Of a stretch of DNA of 64,000 nucleotides, positions 1 to 7,884 are shown piece after piece; within the stretch, counting starts at the first letter, position 1; each line of letters begins with the position of its first letter. The stretch lies in assembly GCF_015351025.1 (NCBI RefSeq), contig NZ_JADKRV010000003.1, positions 1 to 64,000 on the forward strand. The letters run 5' to 3'. Both the position numbers and the translations under genes were made by a program. A model generated the notes under the pieces. It had not been told where the DNA came from. It worked only from the letters and a program-made list of their open reading frames with translations, and made no database searches. The DNA comes from Curtobacterium sp. VKM Ac-1376. Lineage in GTDB: Bacteria; Actinomycetota; Actinomycetes; Actinomycetales; Microbacteriaceae.

Positions 1-127
1 AACTAAGCAGCTCCACTCCACCGCAGGAGGTCCTTCTCACATCCCAACGACTACAGCGAGTCGTCGCAGCTCAACCAACGTCCCTGGGCAGTACAACTAG
101 CGTTGCAGCGATCACAGGGGAGGAACA

Positions 128-1225
128 ATGGAGTTCGAAGAGCGTCTCGCTGCGTTGGCGACGAAGGTGCAGAACCAGCGCGAGGCCATCCAGACCGAAG
201 AAGCGACGAAGAACGCGTTCGTCATGCCGTTCATCTCGACGATCCTCGGCTACGACGTGTTCAACCCGCTGGAGGTCGTACCCGAGTTCACGGCCGACGT
301 GGGCGTGAAGCGCGGCGAAAAGGTCGACTACGCGATCATGCGCGACGGCGAGGTGCAGATCCTCATCGAGTGCAAGAAGTCGACTGAACCGCTGAAGATC
401 GAGCACGCGTCGCAGCTGTTCCGGTACTTCTCCGTCACGAACGCCCGCATCGCGGTGCTCACGAACGGCGAGGTCTACAACTTCTACACGGACCTCGACG
501 CGCCGAACAAGATGGACGACCGCCCCTTCCTCGTCCTCGACCTCGCCGACATCGACGAGACCCTGCTGCCGGAGCTCAGCAAGCTGACGAAGGACGTCTT
601 CGACCTGGACTCGGTCATCAGCGCCGCTGAGGAGCTGAAGTACGTCGGGTCCATCAAGCGAGCCATCGCTGCACAGTTCCGGGAGCCGGAAGAAGACTTC
701 GTCCGCCTCTTCACGACTCGCGTCTACGACGGTCGCTTCACCCAGGAGGCCCGCACCCAGTTCACGACGCTGGTCGCGAAGGCGTCGAAGCAGTTCCTGA
801 ACGAGCAGGTGAACGATCGCCTGAAGACCGCGCTCGGCGCGTCGTACAGCGCCCCCGTCGCAGCCGACGCCGCGGCGGAGACAGTGACGAGTGCAGCCGT
901 GGCCGAGGACGACCTCGACCGCGACACTCAGATCGAGACGACGCTCGAGGAACTCGAGGGCTACCAGATCGTGAAGGCGATCGCCTGCAGCGAGGTCAAG
1001 CCTGACCGGATCGCCCACCGTGACCAGAAGTCGTACTTCGCAGTCCTGCTCGACGACAACAACCGCAAGCCGATCGCGCGCCTCTGGTTCAACGGCAAGA
1101 AGCAGAAGTACGTGGGTCTGTTCGACGAGAACAAGGTCGAGACGAAGCACCCGATCGAGAACCTGGATGACATCTACCTGCACGCGGCAGCGATCCGCGA
1201 GGCCACTCAGCGATTCGCGAGCTGA
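128..1225 (+). CDS. HsdR N-terminal (type I restriction endonuclease-like) domain protein, orphan
   Basis: A 365-residue protein whose first ~170 residues read like the HSDR_N / type I restriction nuclease-domain fold. The core is a D-x(n)-ECK block: 'KVDYAIMRDGEVQILIECKK' at about residues 67-86 matches the PD-(D/E)XK arrangement, with the Asp in VDYA and the Glu/Lys in IECKK. No helicase motor, methylase or specificity subunit lies nearby, so this is a stand-alone nuclease-domain protein, a class often annotated 'restriction endonuclease' and common in prophage or defence contexts. The C-terminal third (about 270-365) is a separate small domain that is acidic at its start. A purine-rich RBS (aggggagga) precedes the ATG. 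DNA cleavage is inferred from the motif only. Confidence 0.75.
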   Translation: MEFEERLAALATKVQNQREAIQTEEATKNAFVMPFISTILGYDVFNPLEVVPEFTADVGVKRGEKVDYAIMRDGEVQILIECKKSTEPLKIEHASQLFRYFSVTNARIAVLTNGEVYNFYTDLDAPNKMDDRPFLVLDLADIDETLLPELSKLTKDVFDLDSVISAAEELKYVGSIKRAIAAQFREPEEDFVRLFTTRVYDGRFTQEARTQFTTLVAKASKQFLNEQVNDRLKTALGASYSAPVAADAAAETVTSAAVAEDDLDRDTQIETTLEELEGYQIVKAIACSEVKPDRIAHRDQKSYFAVLLDDNNRKPIARLWFNGKKQKYVGLFDENKVETKHPIENLDDIYLHAAAIREATQRFAS

Positions 1226-1239
1226 CGTTCGCTTCGTGA

Positions 1240-1282
1240 GCAGGAATGGTCGGGTCGCCTGCGGGCACTCGACCATTTCTGC
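1240..1282. repeat. Imperfect inverted repeat, probable terminator
   Basis: Two 16-base arms (1240-1255 and 1267-1282) pair with two mismatches around an 11-base loop. The core of each arm is AATGGTCG / CGACCATT. It lies just after the stop of the nuclease-domain gene and before the leaderless TauE gene, so termination is the simplest role. There is no T-run. Confidence 0.5.
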
Positions 1283-1332
1283 ACTCCAAGTGCGGGCGAC
1301 CTCGCACCGTGCGAGAGCGCGCAACCCGCGGC

Positions 1333-1338
1333 TAGCCT
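1333..1338 (+). promoter_or_regulatory. -10 hexamer of a leaderless promoter
   Basis: TAGCCT lies 7 bases before the ATG at 1346, so transcription should start at or next to the start codon. No Shine-Dalgarno sequence fits between them. Confidence 0.5.
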
Positions 1339-1345
1339 TGCGGAG

Positions 1346-2149
1346 ATGAGGAAGCGCGGCGGAACGGTGCTCGTGTTGGTGGCGATCGGGGGCCTGGCGG
1401 GCGTCCTGTCCGGGCTGTTCGGCGTCGGCGGTGGGGTCATCGTGGTGCCGGCGCTCATGGCCTTCGTGCACATGGACCAGCGTCGGGCCTCGGCCACCTC
1501 GCTCGTGGCGATCGCCCCCGCGGCCGTCGTCGGTGCGGTCACGTACGCGGTGCAGGGCGAGGTGCACTGGCTCGCGGCACTGACCCTGGCGGTGGGCAGC
1601 GTCGTCGGCGCCCCACTCGGTGCCCGGCTGCTCCGTGCCCTGCCGCTCCGGGTGCTGCCGTGGATCTTCGTCGGGTTCATCGCCGTCGTGCTCGTCTCGC
1701 TGTTCACCACGGTGCCGACGCGCGGCGGCGAGGTGCACCTCGGAGTCGTCGAGGTGATCGTCCTGCTGCTGCTCGGACTGCTGTCGGGCGTGCTCTCCGG
1801 ACTCGTGGGGGTCGGCGGCGGGGTCGTGATCGTGCCGGGGCTCGAGGTCGTCCTCGGCGCCGGGGACCTGCTCGCGAAGGGCACGTCGCTGCTCACCATG
1901 GTGCCGACGTCGGTGTCGGGCACGGTCGCGAACCTCCGTCGCCGAGCGGCCGACCTGCGCGTCGGCCTGACGGTCGGCATCACCGCTGCAGTGTGCTCGC
2001 CGGGTGGCGCGGCGCTCGCCCGGCTCGTCGACCCACAGGTGGGCACGTGGATGTTCGCGGCGTTCCTGGTGGTCGTCGCGGTCATCGTGCTCGGCCGCGG
2101 TCGTCGGACCGCACCCAGGAACGACGCGAGCGACGGGGAGGTCGCGTGA
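1346..2149 (+). CDS. TauE/SafE (TSUP) family membrane exporter
   Basis: A 267-residue polytopic membrane protein with about eight hydrophobic segments. It shows the internal duplication typical of TSUP transporters: a glycine-rich block 'SGLFGVGGGVIVVP' near residue 25 and its twin 'SGLVGVGGGVVIVPG' near residue 152. The family moves small organosulfur or sulfite-type anions across the inner membrane, and the substrate here cannot be read from sequence. The gene is probably leaderless and overlaps the next gene by four bases (GTGA), so the two are co-transcribed. Confidence 0.85.
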   Translation: MRKRGGTVLVLVAIGGLAGVLSGLFGVGGGVIVVPALMAFVHMDQRRASATSLVAIAPAAVVGAVTYAVQGEVHWLAALTLAVGSVVGAPLGARLLRALPLRVLPWIFVGFIAVVLVSLFTTVPTRGGEVHLGVVEVIVLLLLGLLSGVLSGLVGVGGGVVIVPGLEVVLGAGDLLAKGTSLLTMVPTSVSGTVANLRRRAADLRVGLTVGITAAVCSPGGAALARLVDPQVGTWMFAAFLVVVAVIVLGRGRRTAPRNDASDGEVA

Positions 2150-2781
2150 CGGGCCTCCAGGCAGGGCATGACGCCGAAGCCGTGCTCGCGGCCTTCGCCC
2201 GCACCAGCGGCGACGTCCCGGCGGCCCGTCGGATCGCTCGGCAGTTCCACGACCTCGACGAGGGGGAGCGATCGGCGCTGCTCTGGAGCGAGGACGACGG
2301 TGCGAAGCTCATCGCCGTGCTGCTGCTCGTGCAGGCGATGCGCGCGCACCCCGACCCGGAGCTGACCGACGAGTACCTGTCGGCGGCGAAGGCCGAGCGG
2401 TTCGAGGACCCGGTGCTCGTCGACCTGGCGGCCGAGGAGCTCGTCGGTGCCCCGCTCGTGGGCGGGTCGACGGGGCCGCTGTTCGCGCTCGTGAAGTCCG
2501 ACGTGGCGATGGTCCGGCGGATCGCGATCGTGGCGACCCTGGCGTTCGTGAAGCAGGGCGACGCCGAGGTGCCGCTCGGGATCGCGGGACGCCTGGTGCG
2601 GGAGCGGAGCGGGACGGTGCAGTCGGCGCTCGGGTGGGTGCTGCGCGAGACGGGGAAGCGGGCGTCCGAGGGGGCGCTCGTGGCGTTCCTCGAGAAGAGC
2701 GGGCGCTACCTGACACCGGCGGCTCGGCGGACGGCGACCGAGCACCTGCCAGCGGGCGAGCGCGACCGCCTGCGGGGCTGA
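2146..2781 (+). CDS. HEAT-repeat protein of the AlkD-like DNA alkylation repair type
   Basis: A 211-residue all-helical protein starting at a GTG that overlaps the stop of the exporter gene. Helical pairs such as 'WSEDDGAKLIAVLLLVQAM' and 'DPVLVDLAAEELVG' resemble the ALK (HEAT-like) repeats of AlkD glycosylases, which bind alkylated DNA without base flipping. The segment 'MVRRIAIVATLAFVKQGD' matches the family's RR(x)A(x)VA block. At 211 residues it is close to the usual ~230. The assignment rests on pattern resemblance, and I did not verify the catalytic Asp/Trp. Why it is coupled to a TauE exporter is unclear. Confidence 0.6.
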   Translation: MTGLQAGHDAEAVLAAFARTSGDVPAARRIARQFHDLDEGERSALLWSEDDGAKLIAVLLLVQAMRAHPDPELTDEYLSAAKAERFEDPVLVDLAAEELVGAPLVGGSTGPLFALVKSDVAMVRRIAIVATLAFVKQGDAEVPLGIAGRLVRERSGTVQSALGWVLRETGKRASEGALVAFLEKSGRYLTPAARRTATEHLPAGERDRLRG

Positions 2782-2921
2782 CCGGCCTCGGCAGCGCAGC
2801 GCGCCCGACGCGCTGAGGGGGACGCGGGGCTGGGAGCGTCCACGGGGCGGGCGCGTACCGAGGAGGGGAACGCGAGTCGTGCCTCCAGGCCGGCTCGAAG
2901 CGACCACGAGAGGAACGCGAC

Positions 2922-4115
2922 GTGCGCGCACTGACCTGGCAGGGCACCGAGAAGGTGTCCGTCGAGACCGTCCCCGACCCGACCATCCAGGAGCCGACCG
3001 ACGCGATCGTGCGGATCACCTCCACGGCGATCTGCGGCTCCGACCTGCACCTGTACCGCGTACTCGGCCCGTACATCGACCGCGGCGACGTCCTCGGCCA
3101 CGAGCCGATGGGCATCGTGGAGGAGGTCGGGTCCGGCGTCACGAACCTGAAGGTCGGCGACCGGGTCGTCATCCCGTTCAACATCTCCTGCGGGCACTGC
3201 TGGATGTGCCAGCACGGCCTGCAGTCGCAGTGCGAGACCACCCAGGTGACCGAGTACGGCACCGGTGCGTCCCTGTTCGGCTACACCAAGATGTACGGCC
3301 AGGTCCCCGGCGGCCAGGCCGAGTACCTGCGCGTGCCGCACGCCGACTACGGCCCCATCGTCGTGCCGGACGACGGCACCCCCGACGACCGCTGGCTGTT
3401 CCTGAGCGACATCCTGCCGACCGCGTGGCAGGCCGTGCAGTACGCCCAGGTGCCCGAGGGCGGCACCCTGGCGGTGCTCGGTCTCGGCCCCGTCGGCCAG
3501 TTCGCCGCCCGGATCGGCAAGCACCTCGGGTACCGCGTGCTCGCCGTCGACCCGGAGCAGGTGCGCCGTGACCTCGGCGCGAAGCACGGCGTCGAGGTGT
3601 TCGACCTGACGAAGGACCTGGTGCCCGAGCTCGTCGACCTGACCGACGGCCGCGGACCGGACGGAGTCGTCGACGCCGTCGGCATGGAGGCCCACGGCAA
3701 CCCGATGGCGGGCTTCGCCCAGCGCGCGGCCGGCCTTCTGCCCGACAAGCTCGCGCAGAAGGCGATCGAGACCGCGGGTGTCGACCGGCTCGCCGCCGTG
3801 CACGGGGCGATCGACCTGGTCCGCCGCGGTGGCACCGTCTCGCTGAGCGGCGTCTACGGCGGGATGGCCGACCCGATGCCGATGATGACGCTGTTCGACA
3901 AGCAGATCACCATCCGCGAGGGCCAGTGCAACGTGAAGCGCTGGATCGACGACATCATGCCGCTCGTCACCGACCCGTCGGACCCGCTCGGCACGCTCGA
4001 TCTGACGACGCACCGGGTGTCGCTCGAGGACGCCCCGCACATGTACGAGGTGTTCCAGAAGAAGCAGGACGGCTGCGTCAAGGTCGTGCTCGACCCCGCG
4101 ATGGCCTCGGCCTGA
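2922..4115 (+). CDS. Zinc-dependent alcohol dehydrogenase (formaldehyde dehydrogenase-like MDR)
   Basis: A 397-residue medium-chain dehydrogenase. Catalytic zinc ligands are Cys38 (AICGSDLH) and His60-Glu61 (GHEP). The structural zinc lobe is complete (Cys90, 93, 96, 104). The NAD-binding motif is GLGPVG at 187-192. The extra length between the nucleotide fold and C-terminus and the sequence 'VVDAVGMEAHG' match the glutathione-independent formaldehyde dehydrogenase-like group, which oxidises small alcohols or aldehydes with NAD. The start is a GTG with a gagagga RBS about 10 bases upstream. Its stop overlaps the next gene by one base (TGATG), indicating an operon. The true substrate is unknown. 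Confidence 0.85.
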   Translation: MRALTWQGTEKVSVETVPDPTIQEPTDAIVRITSTAICGSDLHLYRVLGPYIDRGDVLGHEPMGIVEEVGSGVTNLKVGDRVVIPFNISCGHCWMCQHGLQSQCETTQVTEYGTGASLFGYTKMYGQVPGGQAEYLRVPHADYGPIVVPDDGTPDDRWLFLSDILPTAWQAVQYAQVPEGGTLAVLGLGPVGQFAARIGKHLGYRVLAVDPEQVRRDLGAKHGVEVFDLTKDLVPELVDLTDGRGPDGVVDAVGMEAHGNPMAGFAQRAAGLLPDKLAQKAIETAGVDRLAAVHGAIDLVRRGGTVSLSGVYGGMADPMPMMTLFDKQITIREGQCNVKRWIDDIMPLVTDPSDPLGTLDLTTHRVSLEDAPHMYEVFQKKQDGCVKVVLDPAMASA

Positions 4116-5221
4116 TGCGCGTCGTCGTCGTCGGTGCGACCGGCAACGTCGGGACGGCGGTGCTCCGCCGCCTCGTGGCTGCGGCCGGTGGCGGCGGCGA
4201 GCACGTCGCGCCGCGTGCTGGCGGCGACGGCGAGCACGTGGGGGTTGCGGCTGCCGGTGCTCGCGGCACGGTCGAGATCGTCGGCGTTGCCCGCCGGCTG
4301 CCGGATCTGCGTGCGGAGCCGTACGCAGCCGCCGTCTGGCACGCCGTCGACGTCGGGGACGCCGACGCCGTCGAGCAGCTCACCGCCGTGTTCCAGGGCG
4401 CTGACGCCGTCATCCACCTGGCGTGGGCGCTGCAGCCGACGCACGACATCCCCGCGCAGCACCGGACGAACGTGACGGGGACGGCGAACGTGCTGGAGGC
4501 CGTCGCGCGCGCGTCGGTACCGCAGGTCGTGGTGGCGTCCTCGGTGGGGGCGTACCGCGGTGTGGACGTCGACGGCAAGCACACCCCCGTGGACGAGAGT
4601 TGGCCGGCCGACGGCATCCCGACGGCGACGTACTCGGTCCACAAGGCCGCGAACGAGGCGGCGATGGACGACTTCGTGGCGCAGCACCCCGGCGTCGTCG
4701 TGACCCGGCTGCGCCCCGGGCTGATCTTCCAGCGAGACGCCGCCGCCGAGATCCGTGCCCTGTTCCTCGGCCACCTCGTGCCGATGTCGATCGTGCGGTG
4801 GATCCGCTGGCTCGTGCTGCCGCTGCCGTACCCGTTCGTGTTCCAGGCCGTGCACGCCGACGACGTCGCCGACGCCTACTGGCGCGCGGTCGACCGGCGG
4901 GCCGGCGGCGCGTTCAACATCGCTGCATCGCCGGTCCTCAACCCGCCGCGACTGGCGCGGGCCTTCGGCATGCTCGGTGCGGTGCGCATCCCCCTGCGGT
5001 TGCTCCGGGGCATCGTGACGCTGACGTGGCGGCTGCGGTTGCAGCCGACGGACGCCGGGTGGATCGACATCGCGGCCGGGGTGCCGATCATGCGGACCGA
5101 CCGTGCCCGGTCGGTGCTCGGATGGGAGGCCCGGCACACCTCCGAAGACGCGTTGCGCGCCCTGGTGGCCGGGTTCGCAGACGGTGCGAACGTGCCAGCG
5201 TCGGGGCCGCTCCGCGGCTGA
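4115..5221 (+). CDS. NAD-dependent epimerase/dehydratase family protein
   Basis: A 368-residue extended SDR. The Rossmann motif GATGNVG is at residues 7-13 and an AVIHLAW strand follows. The catalytic-type YSVHKAANE segment carries the Tyr-x3-Lys pair. An insertion near residues 25-55 is rich in Gly, Ala and Arg and looks like low-complexity drift. The start ATG overlaps the dehydrogenase stop, so both enzymes probably serve one oxidation pathway. The substrate is not identifiable; nucleotide-sugar epimerases and other extended SDRs share this scaffold. Confidence 0.8.
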   Translation: MRVVVVGATGNVGTAVLRRLVAAAGGGGEHVAPRAGGDGEHVGVAAAGARGTVEIVGVARRLPDLRAEPYAAAVWHAVDVGDADAVEQLTAVFQGADAVIHLAWALQPTHDIPAQHRTNVTGTANVLEAVARASVPQVVVASSVGAYRGVDVDGKHTPVDESWPADGIPTATYSVHKAANEAAMDDFVAQHPGVVVTRLRPGLIFQRDAAAEIRALFLGHLVPMSIVRWIRWLVLPLPYPFVFQAVHADDVADAYWRAVDRRAGGAFNIAASPVLNPPRLARAFGMLGAVRIPLRLLRGIVTLTWRLRLQPTDAGWIDIAAGVPIMRTDRARSVLGWEARHTSEDALRALVAGFADGANVPASGPLRG

Positions 5222-5283
5222 GCGGGCGGGCTGGCTGGGGGCGGACTCGTTGCTGCCTGGTCGTCTCGGGCGTACAGGGTGCT

Positions 5284-5326
5284 TTCGGGCGTACCGGGTC
5301 GGAAGTTCCGACCGGGTACGCCCGAA
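5284..5326. repeat. Long near-perfect inverted repeat
   Basis: Arms of 21 bases (5284-5304 and 5306-5326) match at 20 of 21 positions with a single-base centre. The outer part reads TTCGGGCGTAC. A partial copy of the arm lies just upstream (about 5267-5283). It follows the epimerase gene and has no T-run, so it is either a strong terminator stem or a dispersed intergenic palindrome. Confidence 0.6.
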
Positions 5327-5405
5327 TCCGCTTTCCATCGCGGGCGTTCTGGGAAGGAACGCGCCGGGGAAGCGGACGGACGACCGCGGTCAGAACCCGC
5401 TCACC

Positions 5406-5564
5406 ATGCAGGAGGACATCGCGCACCGGGCGCTGCAGAGCCGGACGCTCGCGCCGGACAGGCCGCTCGAACAGCGGCTCGCCGAACTCGACGACCTGCA
5501 CGCCCGCGGGGTGATCTCCGACGAGGAGCACCGCGCCGCCCGAGCCGCGGCCCTGGGCGGCTAG
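5406..5564 (+). CDS. Small SHOCT-like domain protein
   Basis: A 52-residue reading frame. Its C-terminal part 'LAELDDLHARGVISDEEHRA' fits the SHOCT pattern (L-x2-L-x(n)-G-x-I-[ST]-x-E-E-[FHY]). SHOCT domains are short oligomerisation or anchoring tails, usually attached to other domains, so a free-standing one is less common. The ATG lies ten bases before the leaderless promoter spacing of the next gene would allow read-through only weakly, so co-transcription is uncertain. It could be a remnant of a larger protein. Confidence 0.5.
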   Translation: MQEDIAHRALQSRTLAPDRPLEQRLAELDDLHARGVISDEEHRAARAAALGG

Positions 5565-5567
5565 CCT
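5562..5567 (+). promoter_or_regulatory. -10 hexamer of a leaderless promoter
   Basis: TAGCCT overlaps the stop codon of the SHOCT-like gene and lies 6 bases before the GTG at 5574. Confidence 0.45.
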
Positions 5568-5573
5568 GGGCGG

Positions 5574-6005
5574 GTGCTGCTGCCGACGGACCTGCTCGGG
5601 GCGTGGGACCTGCACCGCACCGTGCACGACCACCGCGCCGGGGTCGAGGGCGTCGTCACCGGGACCACCACGCTGACCGAGGTGACCCAGGACGAGGTGC
5701 GCTGGGACGAGTCCGGCGTGATGACCTTCGACGGGCGCACGACCACGGTGTCACGGACCCTCGTCCTGCGGCGGACGAGCATCGGCGCCGAGGACCGCGC
5801 CGGCGGCGGCTGGACCGTGCACTTCTCCGACGGGCGGGTGTTCCACGACTGGGTGTGGGGCACGAGCGTCGCCCACGCCTGCGCGCCGGACGACTACACC
5901 GGTGCCTTCGACGGCGACCAGGACCGCTGGACGGTGCGGTGGAAGGCCCGTGGCCCGGCCAAGGACTACCGGCTCGACAGCGTCCTCACCCGACCCCGGC
6001 CGTGA
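5574..6005 (+). CDS. DUF6314 family protein
   Basis: A 143-residue soluble protein that appears beta-rich and lipocalin-like. Features are an opening 'LLGAWDLHRTVHD', a central 'FSDGRVFHDW' and a 'HACAPDDYTGAF' segment with the conserved His and Cys. This pattern is what I associate with DUF6314, whose function is unknown. The GTG start is favoured because a TAGCCT hexamer sits 6 bases upstream and there is no RBS. Confidence 0.65.
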   Translation: MLLPTDLLGAWDLHRTVHDHRAGVEGVVTGTTTLTEVTQDEVRWDESGVMTFDGRTTTVSRTLVLRRTSIGAEDRAGGGWTVHFSDGRVFHDWVWGTSVAHACAPDDYTGAFDGDQDRWTVRWKARGPAKDYRLDSVLTRPRP

Positions 6006-6039
6006 CCGGAGGGTCGGCGGTCGCCGCCAGACTGGGGGT

Positions 6040-6705
6040 ATGGCACGCTCCTCCGGCACAGACGCCCCGCGCATCACCCTGACCGAACCCCGGGACCTCG
6101 AGGACTGGGAACCCGCCCCCGGCGACGTCCTGACCGGGGACCGGATCGAGGGCAAGCGCATCGACGTCCTCGACCTGGCCGGCCAGCGGCTGCCCGACCT
6201 CGAGATCGAGGAGTCCGTGATCGACACACTCCGGGGCGGTGCTGCGGACTTCCGCGGGCTCCGGGTCCGCGACTCGCTCATCGACGCGCTCGACGCCCCG
6301 GTGTTGCGGGCGTCGAGCAGCTCGTGGCGCGAGGTCCGGATCTCCGGCGGTCGGGTCGGCTCCGCAGAGCTGTACGACTCCGGGCTGAACGGGGTCGAGT
6401 TCATCGGGATGAAGTTCGGCTTCGTGAACCTGCGCGGGTCGACGATCACCGACGTGGTGTTCCGCGACTGCGTGATCGACGAGCTCGACATCGCCGACGC
6501 GAAGCTGCTGCGGGTGTCGTTCGACGGCAGCAGCATCCGCGCCGCCGAGGGCTCGAACACCCGCATCGACCACGTGGACCTGCGGGGCGCCGACCTCGAT
6601 CGGGTCGAGCGGCTCGAGGGGTTCCGCGGTGCGACGATCGGCGCCGACCAGCTGTACACGCTCGCGCCGCTGCTGGCGGCTCAGGCGGGCTACCGCGTCG
6701 ACTGA
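6040..6705 (+). CDS. Pentapeptide-repeat protein
   Basis: A 221-residue protein with tandem A(D/N)LxX-like pentapeptides across residues about 30-200 ('DFRGLRVRDSLIDALDAPVL', 'FGFVNLRGSTITDVVFRD', 'VDLRGADLDRVERLEGF'). Such repeats fold as a right-handed square beta-helix. The final 'LEGFRGATIGADQL' followed by two Leu-rich turns is the usual C-terminal cap. Some family members protect DNA gyrase, but nothing here points to that role. It converges on the flavoprotein gene at 6849. Confidence 0.8.
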   Translation: MARSSGTDAPRITLTEPRDLEDWEPAPGDVLTGDRIEGKRIDVLDLAGQRLPDLEIEESVIDTLRGGAADFRGLRVRDSLIDALDAPVLRASSSSWREVRISGGRVGSAELYDSGLNGVEFIGMKFGFVNLRGSTITDVVFRDCVIDELDIADAKLLRVSFDGSSIRAAEGSNTRIDHVDLRGADLDRVERLEGFRGATIGADQLYTLAPLLAAQAGYRVD

Positions 6706-6745
6706 CCGATGCCCCCCCGCACGGTGCGAGGGGCGCTTCCGAGTC

Positions 6746-6806
6746 GTGCGAGGTTCCGTACTCGGTGCGACCCCGCGGCCCTCCCACGGAGTACGGAACC
6801 TCGCAC
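6746..6806. terminator. Perfect 18-bp inverted repeat between convergent genes
   Basis: GTGCGAGGTTCCGTACTC (6746-6763) is perfectly repeated in inverse at 6789-6806, with a 25-base loop. It sits between a plus-strand stop (6705) and a minus-strand stop (6849), as expected of a bidirectional terminator. The long loop and lack of a T-run leave room for a repetitive extragenic palindrome instead. Confidence 0.55.
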
Positions 6807-6850
6807 CGGACGGCAGGCGTCCCGACGACAAGCACCGGACGGCAGGCGTC
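6803..6850. repeat. 19-bp direct repeat
   Basis: GCACCGGACGGCAGGCGTC occurs at 6803-6821 and again at 6832-6850. The second copy overlaps the last codon of the minus-strand flavoprotein gene, suggesting a local duplication of that gene's end. Confidence 0.7.
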
Positions 6851-7826
6851 AGGCGACGCCCGCGCCCACCCCGGTCAGCGCCGCCGCCAAGTCGGCCTGC
6901 ACCAGGTCGCCGTGCACGGCCGCGCCCGTCTGGGTACCGGCGGCCGCCGACGCGATCACCGTCGCCATCGGGGCGGCCACGTTGCCGGCCGCGTACACGC
7001 CGCGCACCGCGGTCTGCCCGCTGGCGTCGACGGTCAACGCCGTCGCGTACCGGTGGTCGCCCATGAGCTGGTCGGTCGCAGCGAGGCCCAGCCTGGACAG
7101 GAAGTCCACGCGCGCCTCGGGTCGGCTGGCCGTGGCCAGGGCGTCGAGCTCGACGAACGAACCGGATCCGAGTCGCACCCCGGTCAGGCGGTCGCCCTCC
7201 GAGAGGACGGCGGCGACGGGACCCGTCACGACGGCGATGCCGCGTGCCGCCAGACCGGCCAGTTCGGTGTCGTCCATCAGTGCCGTGTCGGTGACGAACG
7301 CAGTCACCCGGTCGCTCAGCGCCCGGAACATCATCGCGTGGTGCGCCCCGTTCGGCGTCGTCACGAGCACCCCGATGCGCTGGTCGCGGATCTCCCACCC
7401 GTGGCAGAACGGGCAGTGCACGACACCGCGTCCCCACTGCTCGGCGAGCCCGGGGACCTCCGGCAGGACGTCGACGGCGCCGGAGGCGACGACCACCCTG
7501 CGGGCCGAGACGACCGCGCCGGAGTCCAGCGTGACCGCGAACCCGATCGGATCGATGCCGTCACCGGACGTGGCGGACGCGGCCACGACCCTCCCGGCCG
7601 TCACCTCGACGCCGTAGGCGGCGACCTCGTCGCGACCGATGCGCGACAACTCGGCAGGGGCGATGCCCTCGTGCCCCAGGTAGTTGTGGGCGCCCGCCGC
7701 CCGAGCGTTGCGGGGTTCGCCGGAGTCGACGACGAGCACCGAGCGGCGCGAGCGTCCGAGGATGAGGGCGGCTGACAGACCGGCGGCCGAGCCGCCGATG
7801 ACGATGACGTCGTAGTGATCACGCAT
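6849..7826 (-). CDS. NAD(P)/FAD-dependent oxidoreductase, thioredoxin-reductase-like
   Basis: A 325-residue flavoprotein. The FAD fold is at the N-terminus (DVIVIGGSAAGLSAA, then VVDSGEPRN) and there is an 'HNYLGHEG' block. The redox-type CPFCHG motif at about residue 150 is shared with the thioredoxin-reductase-like group that uses small-molecule or unknown disulfide partners. The second dinucleotide site is weakly conserved. The C-terminal 'YAAGNVAAPM' is the usual FAD-contacting end. The ATG at 7826 is chosen because MRDHYDVIVIGG places the FAD motif at residue 8. It is divergent from an XRE-cupin regulator 58 bases away, a likely regulatory pairing. Confidence 0.85.
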   Translation of the reverse strand: MRDHYDVIVIGGSAAGLSAALILGRSRRSVLVVDSGEPRNARAAGAHNYLGHEGIAPAELSRIGRDEVAAYGVEVTAGRVVAASATSGDGIDPIGFAVTLDSGAVVSARRVVVASGAVDVLPEVPGLAEQWGRGVVHCPFCHGWEIRDQRIGVLVTTPNGAHHAMMFRALSDRVTAFVTDTALMDDTELAGLAARGIAVVTGPVAAVLSEGDRLTGVRLGSGSFVELDALATASRPEARVDFLSRLGLAATDQLMGDHRYATALTVDASGQTAVRGVYAAGNVAAPMATVIASAAAGTQTGAAVHGDLVQADLAAALTGVGAGVA

Positions 7827-7884
7827 GCCCTGATCATGGAGGCCGCGTGCTGCGGTCAGCAACGAACGTTGCCGGTATGGCAAC

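Noticed and set aside
5284..5326. tRNA or structured RNA gene
   Set aside because: It is a simple perfect stem with a one-base centre; no cloverleaf arms or conserved tRNA bases.
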